Source: Allobosea sp.
Lineage (GTDB): Bacteria; Pseudomonadota; Alphaproteobacteria; Rhizobiales; Beijerinckiaceae
Assembly (NCBI GenBank): GCA_024231975.1
Contig: JAAEQB010000076.1
Coordinates: forward strand, 59,169-123,168
DNA: 64,000 nt
Reading direction: 5' to 3'
Shown piece after piece: positions 15,740 to 24,533 of the stretch. Within the stretch, counting starts at the first letter, position 1. Every line of letters begins with the position of its first letter. The notes under the pieces are model-generated. The model worked only from the letters and a program-made list of their open reading frames with translations, did not search any database and was not told the DNA's origin. The translations under genes and the position numbers were made by a program.

Positions 15740-16897
15740 TCAGCCCAGCTGACGCAAGGTCTCGCGGGCGATGATCAATCGCTGGATCTCGGAGGTGCCT
15801 TCGTAGATCCGGGTGATGCGCGCATCGCGGGCATAGCGCTCGACCGGAAAGTCGCTGCAATAGCCGGCGCCGCCATGGATCTGGATCGCCGTATCGGTGC
15901 AGCGATGCGCCGCCTCCGAGGCGAAGAGCTTGGCCATCGACGCTTCCTTGGCGAAGGGCTCGCCACGATCCTTCCTCGCGGCGGCGTCGAGGATGAGCAG
16001 CCGCGCCGCATGCAGGTCGAGCTCGCGATCGGCGATCATCCACTGCAGCCCCTGGAATTCGGAGATCGCCTGGCCGAACTGCTTGCGCTCGCGAGCATAG
16101 GACTTGGCGGCGTCCATTGCGGCGCGGGCGATGCCGAGCGAGACCGAGGCGACGCCGATGCGCCCGCCGGCGAGCTCGCCGACAGCGACACGGAAGCCGT
16201 CATTCTCCTTGCCCATCAGGTTGGCGGCGGGGATGCGGGCTCCGTCGAAATGGATGGTGTTCGTCGCCGAGCCGGTTTGGCCCATCTTCTTTTCGGCTTT
16301 GCCGACGCTGACCCCAGGCGTATCGGCCGGCACCAGGAAGACCGAGATGCCCTTGCCCTTGGGGGCGTCAGGGGCGGTCACGCCCCAGACCACGAAGAGC
16401 CCGGCATATTCGCCGGAGGTGATGAAGATCTTCTGGCCGTCGAGCACATAAGTCTCGCCGTCGCGCCGGGCGCGCAGCTTCATGCCGGCGGGATCGGAGC
16501 CCGCCCCGGCCTCGGTCAGGCAGAAGGCGCCGGCCGGATAGGTGCCGTCGGCGAGCTTGGGCAGATAGGTCGACTTCTGCTGCTCGTTGCCTACGGCCTG
16601 GATGACTTCCCCGACCATGTTGGTGACCGAGGTCGTGACCGCCGTCGAGGCGCAGGCGGCGGCGAGTTCCTCCAGCGCCAGGGCGAAGGAAACGGTGCCG
16701 GCCTCGGTCCCGCCGAACAGGCCCTTGACGTTGAGCGCCATGAAGCCGTTCTGCGCGAGCAGCCTGAGATTGGCGAGGAACTCGCTCCGGCCCTCGCCGC
16801 GGTCGAGCCGCTCGGCCAATGGCGCCAGCCGGTCGGTCGCGAGCTTGCGCGCGCTCTCGCGGATGAGCTCTTCCTCCTCGGTCAGGGCAAAATGCAT
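15740..16897 (-). CDS. Acyl-CoA dehydrogenase
   Basis: 385 residues, standard length for the soluble FAD enzyme that forms trans-2-enoyl-CoA from acyl-CoA. It has the family signatures AFCLTEAGAGSDPAG (signature 1, near residue 125), MGQTGSATNTIHFDGARIP, and the C-terminal QIHGGAGYCSDFPVERYARDARITRIYEGTSEIQ region, where the Glu of YEGT is the catalytic base of short-chain, branched-chain and related members. Chain-length preference is not readable. It is a single gene, 68 bases upstream of the GST gene on the same strand. Confidence 0.93.
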   Translation of the reverse strand: MHFALTEEEELIRESARKLATDRLAPLAERLDRGEGRSEFLANLRLLAQNGFMALNVKGLFGGTEAGTVSFALALEELAAACASTAVTTSVTNMVGEVIQAVGNEQQKSTYLPKLADGTYPAGAFCLTEAGAGSDPAGMKLRARRDGETYVLDGQKIFITSGEYAGLFVVWGVTAPDAPKGKGISVFLVPADTPGVSVGKAEKKMGQTGSATNTIHFDGARIPAANLMGKENDGFRVAVGELAGGRIGVASVSLGIARAAMDAAKSYARERKQFGQAISEFQGLQWMIADRELDLHAARLLILDAAARKDRGEPFAKEASMAKLFASEAAHRCTDTAIQIHGGAGYCSDFPVERYARDARITRIYEGTSEIQRLIIARETLRQLG

Positions 16898-17011
16898 GGC
16901 GGCTTGCTCGCGCGTCGGGATTGGGAAGCCTGACCTTAGAGCGCGCGGCGATGGCCGCCAATGCGCGACAGTGCCCGCCAGGGCGTGCGCAGGCGGGCGC
17001 GATGGCTCCGT

Positions 17012-18724
17012 TCAGGCTGCCGGGCGCGCGACCACGCGATTGCGGCCGGCCGCCTTCGCTTCGTAGAGCGCCTGATCGGCGGCTTCGACGAGATCGAGCC
17101 AGCTGCCGGCCGCAGGGACCATTGCGGCGACACCGAAGCTCGCGGTCACGTCGAGCGGCGCGTCGTTGTCGAGCGTGAAGGGCCTGGCGAGGAGGGCGCT
17201 CCTCAGGCGTTCCGCGATCTGATCGGGCTTCGCCGTTGGGTCGGGTAGAATGACGGCGAATTCCTCGCCGCCGAAGCGGGCGATGATGTCGGCCGGTCGC
17301 AAGGCCGCCTGCAGCCGGCGGGCCGTCTCCTTCAGCACCTCGTCGCCGGCGACATGGCCGTAGCGGTCGTTGATGCCCTTGAAATGGTCGATGTCGAGCA
17401 GGATCAGCGGCAGGGGCTGCTGCGCCGGGCGCGTGGCCAGCAGGCTCGCCGCGCGCTGTTCGAGGGCGCCGCGGTTGAGGATTCCGGTCAGCCCGTCGGT
17501 TTCCGCCAGTTGCCGGAGCTGGGCGGTCAGCTTCAGCTTTTCCTGATCGAGCGCGTCACGTTCGATCAGCTTGCTGCGCAAGGTGTCGAGCGCCTTGAAC
17601 AGGCTGCGGACCTCGCCGCGCGCCCGAGGGGCGACATAGGATTGTCCTGTCTTGCCCGCCGCCAGCGCCATGACCGCATCGCGGGCCGAGAGCAGTGGGC
17701 GGAACAGCAATGTCTGGCTGGCCGCCACGAGGACGAGCTCGAGCAGCAGGGCGATCAGGGTGATGGCGCTGATGACGATCAGGAGCTGGCGCGCATGCTC
17801 GCCATCGGCCTTCGTCCGCGCCATGGCGGAATCGAGATGCATGTCGCGCAGCCGTTCCAACGAGGCGAAGGTCGGCACGATCTGGTTGGTGAAGCTGATC
17901 GTGTCGAAGCCGTAATTGCCGTCGCGGCCGGTGGCGAGGACGTCGCGATAGATCGCCATGCCCCGGCCGAAGAAATCCTCGTTCACAGCGCGCCGCATCG
18001 CTGCAATCTGCGGATCCGAGTTCTCGCCGCTCTGCTGTTCGACCAGCTGCCAGAAGCCGAGCACGCGGCCATAGGCGATGTCGTGCGCCGTACGCTGCTC
18101 GGGGGTGATCGGCAGGCGTGCTGCGATCGAGGGGATGATGTTGGAGCCCATGCGGCCGACCTGTTCGCGAATGTCGCTGAGCATCCGGGCGATCAGGGCG
18201 GGGCCGACGAGATGGTCCGATGCGGCCGTGTTGAAGCCGCCGATCGCGGCATCGACCAGCGCCTGGGCCGTATCGACGACGGCGAACATCGCCTGGACGA
18301 CGTCGCGGAAGTCCTGCGGCCTGCGGGCTTGCAAGGGCTGGCGATCGAGCGTGTCGGCCAGTTGCCGAGCATGGGCCAGCGATCGCCTCGTGTCGGCCAA
18401 TTGCTGCGAAAAGCCGGTGATCGCGGAGAGACGGTCCAGGGCCGCATCGGTGTTGGCGCGGAAGGAGGCGAGGCGCTTGCGCGAGGGGCTGTCTTTGCCT
18501 GGCTCCTCGCCGAGCACGCTGTTGAGCGGACCGCGCTCGGCCGAGAGATGGTTCACGGCGCGCATCACCAGCTGGAAATGCTCGAGCCGGGTCTCGCTAA
18601 GGCGGGTGGCCCGGAGCTCGCGGTAATAGGTCGTGATCAGGATCGCGCCGAGAACCACGGAGCAGCCGAGGATCACCGCGATGGCCGCCCAGAATCGGTA
18701 GCTCAGACTATGACGCTTCGACAT
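17012..18724 (-). CDS. Membrane diguanylate cyclase (GGDEF)
   Basis: 570 residues. An N-terminal helix (FWAAIAVILGCSVVLGAILI) and a second (LLIVISAITLIALLLELVLV) enclose a mostly helical periplasmic sensor of about 280 residues. After a linker comes a GGDEF domain: LTGILNRGAL, DIDHFKGINDRYGHVAGDEVL, and GGEEF at residues 485-489, an active signature. RPAD lies five residues before GGEEF, matching the RxxD inhibitory site, so product feedback by cyclic di-GMP is likely. No EAL domain follows. I chose the ATG at 18724 because it places the first helix at the N-terminus. It lies just downstream of the PdhS-like kinase on the same strand. Confidence 0.93.
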   Translation of the reverse strand: MSKRHSLSYRFWAAIAVILGCSVVLGAILITTYYRELRATRLSETRLEHFQLVMRAVNHLSAERGPLNSVLGEEPGKDSPSRKRLASFRANTDAALDRLSAITGFSQQLADTRRSLAHARQLADTLDRQPLQARRPQDFRDVVQAMFAVVDTAQALVDAAIGGFNTAASDHLVGPALIARMLSDIREQVGRMGSNIIPSIAARLPITPEQRTAHDIAYGRVLGFWQLVEQQSGENSDPQIAAMRRAVNEDFFGRGMAIYRDVLATGRDGNYGFDTISFTNQIVPTFASLERLRDMHLDSAMARTKADGEHARQLLIVISAITLIALLLELVLVAASQTLLFRPLLSARDAVMALAAGKTGQSYVAPRARGEVRSLFKALDTLRSKLIERDALDQEKLKLTAQLRQLAETDGLTGILNRGALEQRAASLLATRPAQQPLPLILLDIDHFKGINDRYGHVAGDEVLKETARRLQAALRPADIIARFGGEEFAVILPDPTAKPDQIAERLRSALLARPFTLDNDAPLDVTASFGVAAMVPAAGSWLDLVEAADQALYEAKAAGRNRVVARPAA

Positions 18725-18893
18725 GCTGTGACCGACACGAGTTCGACGCTCGCTTCGCGAGCGTATCGACGCCGTCGAGCCGGACGGACCCATGGTGTCC
18801 GCCCGCCTCCAGCTACGGCATCCTCGAAAGCTGTGTGGTGCCTTCCTTAAGATTCTGCTTCCGTCGGCCCGTGTTCCGAGCCGCTTGGCGCAG

Positions 18894-21800
18894 TCAGCTC
18901 GCCAGCACGCGCTGCGGCGGGAAGGTGACCTCGACCAGCGTGCCTTCCTTCTTGACGCTGGTGATGGAGAGCGCCGCCCGGTTCGCTTCAACCAGCGCCT
19001 TGGTCAAGGGCAGGCCGAGGCCGGTTCCGCCGGACTTGCGCGTCGTCGGCACCTGCCGGAACGGCTCCAGCGCCAGCTTGATCTCGTCATCGTCCATGCC
19101 GATGCCGGTGTCGCGCACCCGCAGGATTGCCTCGCCCTGGTCGCCGAGCGCGGTCGAGACGATCACCTGTCCGCCGGCATCGGTGAACTTCACCGCATTG
19201 GAGAGCAGGTTGATCACGATCTGGCGCAGCGAGCGCTCGTCGGCGACGACTGGCGGCAGCTTCGGCGCGAGGCCGGAGCGCAGCACGACGCGGCCACGCT
19301 GCGCCTCCGGCTGGAGCAGGTTGACCGCCGACAGCGCGATCTCGTTGAGATTGACGCTGCCGAAATCGAGGTCGAGCTTGCCGGCCTCGATCTTGGCGAG
19401 GTCGAGCAGGTCGTTGACCAGGCTGATGACGTAGCCGCCCGACTGGTGGATGTCGCGCAGGTATTCCTTGTAGCGCTCGTTCTCGATCGGTCCGAAGCGC
19501 TCCTCGGCCATCACCTCGGCAAAGCCGATGATGGCGTTGAGCGGGGTGCGGATCTCGTGGCTGATCTTGGCGAGCACGTCGGACTTCTGCGCGCTCGCCT
19601 TCTCGGCCGTCTTGCGGGCCTCGACCAGCTCGCCTTCGGTCTTCTTCCAGGCGGTGATGTCGCGCAGCACCGCGCAGAACTTGCTGTCCGGCCCTTCGGC
19701 GATGCGGCCCATGGTCATGAACAGCGGGATGCGTCCGCCCTGGCGCACGCGGCCGATGACCTCGCGGCCGTCGTTCATCAGCGAGGCGACGCCGCCGCCG
19801 ATCAGCCCGTCCAGATAGTCGAGCGCCGGCGAATGGCTTTCCGGCGCGAAGAGCAGGGTGAAGAGCTCGCCGGCGACCTCGCGCTGGTCATAGCCGAACA
19901 GCGCCTCGGCGCTCTTGTTGAGCGCGAGGATGCGCCCGCGCCCGTCGACAGTGACCACGCCATCGGTGGCGGTGTCGAGCATGGCGGCGAGCTCGGAGAC
20001 GCGAGCGTCGTTCGCCTGCCCCTCCAGCCGGAGCTGCTCGAGGCGCGAGGTGGCCTCTTCTTCTTCCGCCGCGAACTCGGCCGCGAGCTCCTGCTCCTCC
20101 GCTTCCTCCTGCGTCAGTATCTTGAGGTCGCCGCCCGGGACGCTGTTGCGGAAGGCCATCAGCGTCGCCGCCTCGCCTTGCCAGCTCACGCTGGAGAGCC
20201 GGCCGTCGACGCTGATCAGCCCGCCCTTGCGGTCGATCAGGATCATCGCGCCGTCGCTGCTGTGGCTGACGCCCCTGATCAGCTTGCTGACGCCGCCCGC
20301 CGCAGTGAGATCGTCGAGATCGGCATAGTCCAGCAGGTCGAGCAAGGTGCGGTTGGCGTAGAGCGCGGTCTCGTCGCGATTGACCAGCACCGCGATCGGC
20401 AGGCGGTCCAGGATCTCGGCATGGGCATTGGCGACGCGCTGGCGCCGTTCCGACGTCGCGGGCGGCGACGGAGCTGCGGCCGCTGTGACGGTGGGCTCCT
20501 CCTTCGCCTCGCTCGCGTCCTTTTCCCGCACGCGCAGCGGCGTTGCTGCCGGCAGGCGCGGCTCGCCGGGCTCGTTCTCCTCGCCGGCGATGCGGGCGCC
20601 GAGCGCCTTGGCGATCTCGCGGAAGGCGTTGCGCTCGGCCGAGGAGAGCAAGGTCTTCGACGGTTCGAGCACCGGGCGGACGGCAGCCAGATGGCCGTTG
20701 CGCAGCGGCACGACATTGGCCGGCGGCGCCTCGGGAGCCGACTGCGGCAGCTCGCTCGCCTCGGGGGTATCGCCACTGTCTTCGGCTTGCTCTGCCGGGG
20801 CGTCGTCGATCGAATCCGTGGGCTCGGCCTGCGCGTCTTGGGCTTCTGCCGGCGCAGTCGCTTCGGCGGGCACGTCCGCATCAGCCGGTTCGCGGTCGGT
20901 CTCGCCTTCGTCGATCTCTGCGCGAGCCGACTCAGCCGGCACCGCCTCGACGGCCTCGTTTGAAGGAGCAGCAGCCGCGGGGTCTTCCACGATAGCCGCG
21001 ACCGGCGGTTCCGCCGCTGGGACACCGATCTCCGGCGCTGCGGACGCAGCTTCCTCTTCCGGCGCTTCCCGCTCGGGAAAGGCCTCGTTGACTTGCGAGC
21101 GCGTCAGGCCGAAGCCGCGAAAGCCGGCGGGATTGCGCTCGCCATCGAACAGCGGAAAGCCCGAGAGTTCGACGCGCGCACCTTCGCCGGGGGATACCCG
21201 CCAGAGCACGGCCCGGCCGCTCCAGGTCGAGGAGGTCGCGAGGCGCGTCGCCAGGTCGCCGTCGAGGTCGACGATATCGCTCGTGAGCAGTGCGGACCAA
21301 TTGCGCCCCTGTGTGGTGCGCGCAGTCTCGGGGCCGACGAGCTCGGCGAAGTCCTGCGACAGGCTGACCAGCGTCCCGTCGAGATGGCTTTCCCAGAGGA
21401 AGCGCAGATTGGCGCGGCGTTGTCGCGCGGGTGATTCGGCTTCGGCCCCCGTCGCGAGCGATGTCGGTGCGGGCGCGGCAGGGGAGGGTGTGCCAGCCGC
21501 CGGCTGGGTAAGCGAATCGTCCTTCGGCACGACGATGCCGAGGCGGCGCAATTCGGAAGCTGTGACGCCGATGGCGAGCGCCGGGCCGGCGCCGGTCTCG
21601 ACGCGTTTGCAGCCGCAGGTCACGAGCCCGGCCAGGGAGGCGCCGAGCCGCAATCTTTCCAGCCTCAGTGCCGTCGGCGAGGCGAGTCCGCCGGCGAGCA
21701 GACGCAAACGCTCGCGCGTCGCCGCCGGCAGCCGCGCAGCTCCGCCGAAGGAGTCGAGCAGCGCCCGGCCGCCGGCATTGACGAAGGCCGGCGCATCGGC

Positions 21801-21908
21801 GCCGGCTGGCCAGAGCAGCAGTGCCCCTTGACCGGCGAAGCCCGCAAGTGCGGGATCCTGCGCCAGGGCGCCGGCAAGGCCGTTCCAATCCTGTCCGGAT
21901 TCGCTCAT
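18894..21908 (-). CDS. PAS sensor histidine kinase, PdhS/PleC-DivJ type
   Basis: 1004 residues. Residues ~130-480 are variable and partly low complexity (acidic, Ala/Pro/Glu rich). Two PAS-like domains follow (around HAEILDRLPIAVLVNRDETALY and AMLDTATDGVVTVDGRGRIL). The dimerisation domain carries KISHEIRTPLNAIIGF with His784 as phosphate acceptor, and the text FGPIENERYKEYLRDIH and LVNDLLDLAKIEAGKL is characteristic of the PdhS group that phosphorylates or dephosphorylates DivK and controls polar cell-cycle events. The ATPase domain has NLLSNAVKFT, RDTGIGM and GGTGLGLPL. No transmembrane helix is evident, so it is probably a cytoplasmic, possibly pole-localised kinase. Confidence 0.88.
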   Translation of the reverse strand: MSESGQDWNGLAGALAQDPALAGFAGQGALLLWPAGADAPAFVNAGGRALLDSFGGAARLPAATRERLRLLAGGLASPTALRLERLRLGASLAGLVTCGCKRVETGAGPALAIGVTASELRRLGIVVPKDDSLTQPAAGTPSPAAPAPTSLATGAEAESPARQRRANLRFLWESHLDGTLVSLSQDFAELVGPETARTTQGRNWSALLTSDIVDLDGDLATRLATSSTWSGRAVLWRVSPGEGARVELSGFPLFDGERNPAGFRGFGLTRSQVNEAFPEREAPEEEAASAAPEIGVPAAEPPVAAIVEDPAAAAPSNEAVEAVPAESARAEIDEGETDREPADADVPAEATAPAEAQDAQAEPTDSIDDAPAEQAEDSGDTPEASELPQSAPEAPPANVVPLRNGHLAAVRPVLEPSKTLLSSAERNAFREIAKALGARIAGEENEPGEPRLPAATPLRVREKDASEAKEEPTVTAAAAPSPPATSERRQRVANAHAEILDRLPIAVLVNRDETALYANRTLLDLLDYADLDDLTAAGGVSKLIRGVSHSSDGAMILIDRKGGLISVDGRLSSVSWQGEAATLMAFRNSVPGGDLKILTQEEAEEQELAAEFAAEEEEATSRLEQLRLEGQANDARVSELAAMLDTATDGVVTVDGRGRILALNKSAEALFGYDQREVAGELFTLLFAPESHSPALDYLDGLIGGGVASLMNDGREVIGRVRQGGRIPLFMTMGRIAEGPDSKFCAVLRDITAWKKTEGELVEARKTAEKASAQKSDVLAKISHEIRTPLNAIIGFAEVMAEERFGPIENERYKEYLRDIHQSGGYVISLVNDLLDLAKIEAGKLDLDFGSVNLNEIALSAVNLLQPEAQRGRVVLRSGLAPKLPPVVADERSLRQIVINLLSNAVKFTDAGGQVIVSTALGDQGEAILRVRDTGIGMDDDEIKLALEPFRQVPTTRKSGGTGLGLPLTKALVEANRAALSITSVKKEGTLVEVTFPPQRVLAS

Positions 21909-22072
21909 TCCGCTCCGCTCATCTGCTGGCGACTCCAGCCCGCGCGAATATGCCTAACAAATCTTTAATAACCGCGCGAGCTGGGCGAATCCATGTGGGA
22001 ACCTGCCCTCTCCCCTGACGTTTCCAAACAGCGTTAATATGCCCTCGCTGCCTTCTCGCGGGCGGCATTGTC

Positions 22073-22106
22073 ATTGCAGTGCAATAATGATATTGCAGTG
22101 CACAAT
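22073..22106 (+). promoter_or_regulatory. Two TTGCAGTGCA-type motifs, probable PhaR operator
   Basis: ATTGCAGTGCAAT (22073-22085) is a palindrome and ATTGCAGTGCACAAT (22092-22106) repeats its core 19 bases away. They lie 58-91 bases before the phasin start codon. PhaR, the PHB-responsive repressor of alphaproteobacteria, is known to bind TGCA/CTGC-rich repeats upstream of phasin genes. The motif is seen; the regulator is inferred. Confidence 0.6.
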
Positions 22107-22163
22107 AGCGGCGCGACGTCGGAGACGGCGCGAACGCCAGGCTCGGTCGCAGGAGGACCCACC

Positions 22164-22559
22164 ATGGACGGCAAGCTTCCCTACGAAGTTCCCACCGAGA
22201 TGCGCGAGTTCGCCGAGAAGAGCGTCGACCAGGCCCGCAAGGCTTTCGACGGTTTCATTGGCGCCGCCCAGAAGGCGGTCGACAGCGCTCACGGCTCGGC
22301 CGAGTCGGCCCGCGTCAACGTGCAGGACATGACCAAGAAGGCGATGTCCTATGCCGAGAACAACATCGCGGCGGCCTTCGATCTCGCCGACAAGCTCGTC
22401 AAGTCGAAGGACATGAACGAGGTGCTCCAGCACCAGTCCGAATTCCTCAAGGCCCAGATGGCCGCGCTGCAGACGCAACTCAAGGACGTCGGCACCAGCG
22501 TGCAGGACGCCGCCAAGAAGGCGGCCGAGACTGCTGCCAAGGCGACCAAGCTGAAGTGA
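22164..22559 (+). CDS. Phasin family protein
   Basis: 131 residues, almost wholly amphipathic helix: YEVPTEMREFAEKSVDQARKAF, then NVQDMTKKAMSYAENNIAAAF and FLKAQMAALQTQL, the standard Phasin_2 layout. Phasins coat polyhydroxyalkanoate granules and stabilise their surface. AGGAGGA lies 9 bases before the ATG. The two palindromic TGCA motifs upstream suggest control by PhaR. A second phasin-like gene starts 162 bases downstream. No polymerase or depolymerase gene is nearby. Confidence 0.92.
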   Translation: MDGKLPYEVPTEMREFAEKSVDQARKAFDGFIGAAQKAVDSAHGSAESARVNVQDMTKKAMSYAENNIAAAFDLADKLVKSKDMNEVLQHQSEFLKAQMAALQTQLKDVGTSVQDAAKKAAETAAKATKLK

Positions 22560-22721
22560 GGCCTTGAGCGCCGCGGGCGCGGAGCAGGCTTTCACGACGA
22601 AACGGCCGGGCGCCGGCGCATGATTCCGCGAGCGGGTGAGACATCCCGCCGGAGCATGCCCGGTGTTCGGTTTTGTCGATCGCGCAGGCGCGCCCTGCCG
22701 AAACCGTGAAGGAGAGATCCG

Positions 22722-23684
22722 ATGGCTAAGCAGACTACCCCTGGCAAGGCGCCGATCAGCCTCGCGCCGGTCAAGGCCCTGAGCGAGCCGAAGCCGGCTG
22801 CGCCGATCGTGCCGGTCAAGGCGCCCGAAGCCAAGCCGGCGGAAGCCACGCCGGTGGCGGCGGTCAAGCCCACGGCCGCGCCTGTCGCAGTTGCGCCCGT
22901 CGCCAAGGTCGAGGCCAAGCCCGCTGCCATTGTTCCCCAGTCCGCTGCTCCCAAGCCCGCCGCTCCCGTCGCGACTGCCCCGCAGCCCGCCGCTCAGCCG
23001 ATGGTGAAGCCTGCGGCCGTCGCCGTCGCCGCGCCCGTCTCGAAGCCGGTCGCTAAGCCCGCTGCCGAGCCTGCCAAGCGCGTCCAGCCGCAGAAGACCA
23101 AGGTCGCGAAGCCGGCCGCCAAGGTCGCCGCTCCTGCCGTGAAGGTCGAAGCTGGCAAGACCGCGGCCGCCAAGCCTGCGCCCGCCAAGCCGGTGGTTGT
23201 GCCGGCGCCGGCCAAGCTCGTCGCCGAGCCGGTCAAGACGCAGCCCGCCCCCGCCAAGGTCGAGCCGGTTGTGGTGAAGCCGGTGGCCCCTGTCGCCGCA
23301 AAGCCCGCTCCCGCGCCGGCCAAGCTGGTTGAAGTCACTCCGTCGGCCAAGCCGGCTGCTAGGCCTGCCGTTGTCGCGCCCGTGGTCGCCAAGCAGGTCG
23401 AGGCGACGAAGCTGGCCGCCATCCCCGCTTTCCCGGCCATCGCCTGGCTCCAGCCGACGCTGGCGCTGACGCGCGCCTTCGGCGCCGTCCAGGCCAAGGT
23501 GCTCGACCATGCCTGCGCCGAGCTGACGGCGACTTTGGGCGAGGTCGAGACGCTGGCGCGCACGCAGAGCGCCGCGGACGCCGTCGCGCTCCAGGCCAAG
23601 GCCTTCCGTCGCAGCTATGAATCCTTCGCCGCCCATCTCGGCGATCTCGCCGCGACGGCTCGCCAGGAGCTGCCGCGTCGTTGA
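22722..23684 (+). CDS. Ala/Pro/Lys-rich protein with C-terminal phasin-like helix
   Basis: 320 residues. Residues ~1-230 are a low-complexity tail of Ala, Pro, Lys and Val with recurring KPAA, AKPA and VAPV units, similar in style to the histone H1-like domains of PhaF. Residues ~235-320 are a compact amphipathic segment (AWLQPTLALTRAFGAVQAKV, then SYESFAAHLGDLAATARQEL) resembling phasin_2. By analogy it could bind both granules and nucleic acid, helping segregate PHA granules, but the order of modules is reversed relative to PhaF. GGAGAG precedes the ATG. Tandem to the phasin above. Confidence 0.75.
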   Translation: MAKQTTPGKAPISLAPVKALSEPKPAAPIVPVKAPEAKPAEATPVAAVKPTAAPVAVAPVAKVEAKPAAIVPQSAAPKPAAPVATAPQPAAQPMVKPAAVAVAAPVSKPVAKPAAEPAKRVQPQKTKVAKPAAKVAAPAVKVEAGKTAAAKPAPAKPVVVPAPAKLVAEPVKTQPAPAKVEPVVVKPVAPVAAKPAPAPAKLVEVTPSAKPAARPAVVAPVVAKQVEATKLAAIPAFPAIAWLQPTLALTRAFGAVQAKVLDHACAELTATLGEVETLARTQSAADAVALQAKAFRRSYESFAAHLGDLAATARQELPRR

Positions 23685-23689
23685 TTTCG

Positions 23690-23725
23690 AAGGCCGGCGT
23701 GGTTTTCCACGCCGGCTTGCATTTC
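23690..23725 (+). terminator. Terminator after phasin-like gene
   Basis: GCCGGCGTGG (23693-23702) pairs perfectly with CCACGCCGGC (23707-23716) with a TTTT loop, starting 9 bases after the stop codon; TTGCATTT follows. It likely ends the phasin transcript before tRNA-His. Confidence 0.75.
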
Positions 23726-23810
23726 GCCGTTGCATTCGGCGAGGTGTGGCACTAGGTTCCGCGCCGTCGCCGGACCGCTTCCGAGCGCCGCGACACAAGG
23801 CGCAAGCCGT

Positions 23811-23887
23811 GCAGCCATAGCTCAGTTGGTTAGAGCGCTAGATTGTGGATCTAGAGGTCCCCCGTTCAAGCCGGGGTGGCTGTACCA
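23811..23887 (+). tRNA. tRNA-His (GTG)
   Basis: Cloverleaf seen directly: acceptor GCAGCCA / TGGCTGT, D arm GCTCAGTTGGTTAGAGC, anticodon stem CTAGA/TCTAG with loop TTGTGGA (anticodon GTG), T arm CCCCG TTCAAGC CGGGG, and encoded 3' ACCA. The base before position 1 is T, so no G-1 is encoded. The first pair is G1:U72 and the discriminator is A73. Those are the features of the divergent alphaproteobacterial tRNA-His read by an atypical HisRS. Confidence 0.97.
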
Positions 23888-23991
23888 TCTTCCTCCTCCA
23901 TTCCCGTCGTTCCCGAGATTGCGCGCCGGCCCTGCGCTGGCCTAGCTTGCCGCGCCGCGCGGCATAGCGCCGCCAGCTTCGGGAGTGCTCC

Positions 23992-24396
23992 ATGCCCAGC
24001 AAGATCGATCTCCTCAATCCCGCCTCGCTCTCGCCGCCGACGGGCTATTCGCACGTCGCGATCGTCAAGGCGGAGCGGCAGATCCATGTCTCCGGCCAGG
24101 TCGCTTACGACCCGATGGGCAAGGTGGTGGGGGAGGGCGACATCGCCGCCCAGGCGGAGCAGGTCTATGCCAATCTCGCCGCTGCCCTGGCCGCCGCCGG
24201 CACCGACTTCACCAAGGTGTTCAAGCTGGTGACCTATGTCGTCGGGCTCTCCACCGAGAAGGCGGTCGCCGTGCGCAAGGTCCGCCTGAAATATCTCGGC
24301 GAGGGTCCCTATCCGGCGAGCACCATGGTCGGCGTCACCGCGCTCGTCGATCCGCGCCTGCTGATCGAGATCGAGGCGATCGCGGCGCTGGATTGA
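23992..24396 (+). CDS. RidA family protein
   Basis: 134 residues of the YjgF/YER057c/UK114 fold: HVAIVKAERQIHVSGQVAYD, then QAEQVYANLAAALAAAGTDFTKVFKLVTYV and the C-terminal YPASTMVGVTALVDPRLLIEIEAIA, where the Arg-x-x-(x)-Glu stretch forms the trimer-interface site. Canonical RidA hydrolyses 2-aminoacrylate and other enamine/imine intermediates to protect PLP enzymes; whether this member keeps that activity depends on the site Arg, which appears present (DPRLLIEIE). It stands alone after tRNA-His. Confidence 0.9.
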   Translation: MPSKIDLLNPASLSPPTGYSHVAIVKAERQIHVSGQVAYDPMGKVVGEGDIAAQAEQVYANLAAALAAAGTDFTKVFKLVTYVVGLSTEKAVAVRKVRLKYLGEGPYPASTMVGVTALVDPRLLIEIEAIAALD

Positions 24397-24533
24397 GGCG
24401 CCGCCCGCAGGACTTGCGGCAGGGCGCGCCGCTCGCCATATCTCAATCACGCGGTTGGGTTCGCCTTTCGCGTGCGGGGCGCTGCGCAAGCGGGCTCCGA
24501 TAGTTCCAGAGGCGCCTTTCAAAGGGCTTCGTG

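Noticed and set aside
22071..23798. Long minus-strand open frame (Arg/Gly/Leu-rich) opposite the phasin genes
   Set aside because: Low-complexity mirror of the KPAA repeats; both plus-strand genes have ribosome sites and family marks.
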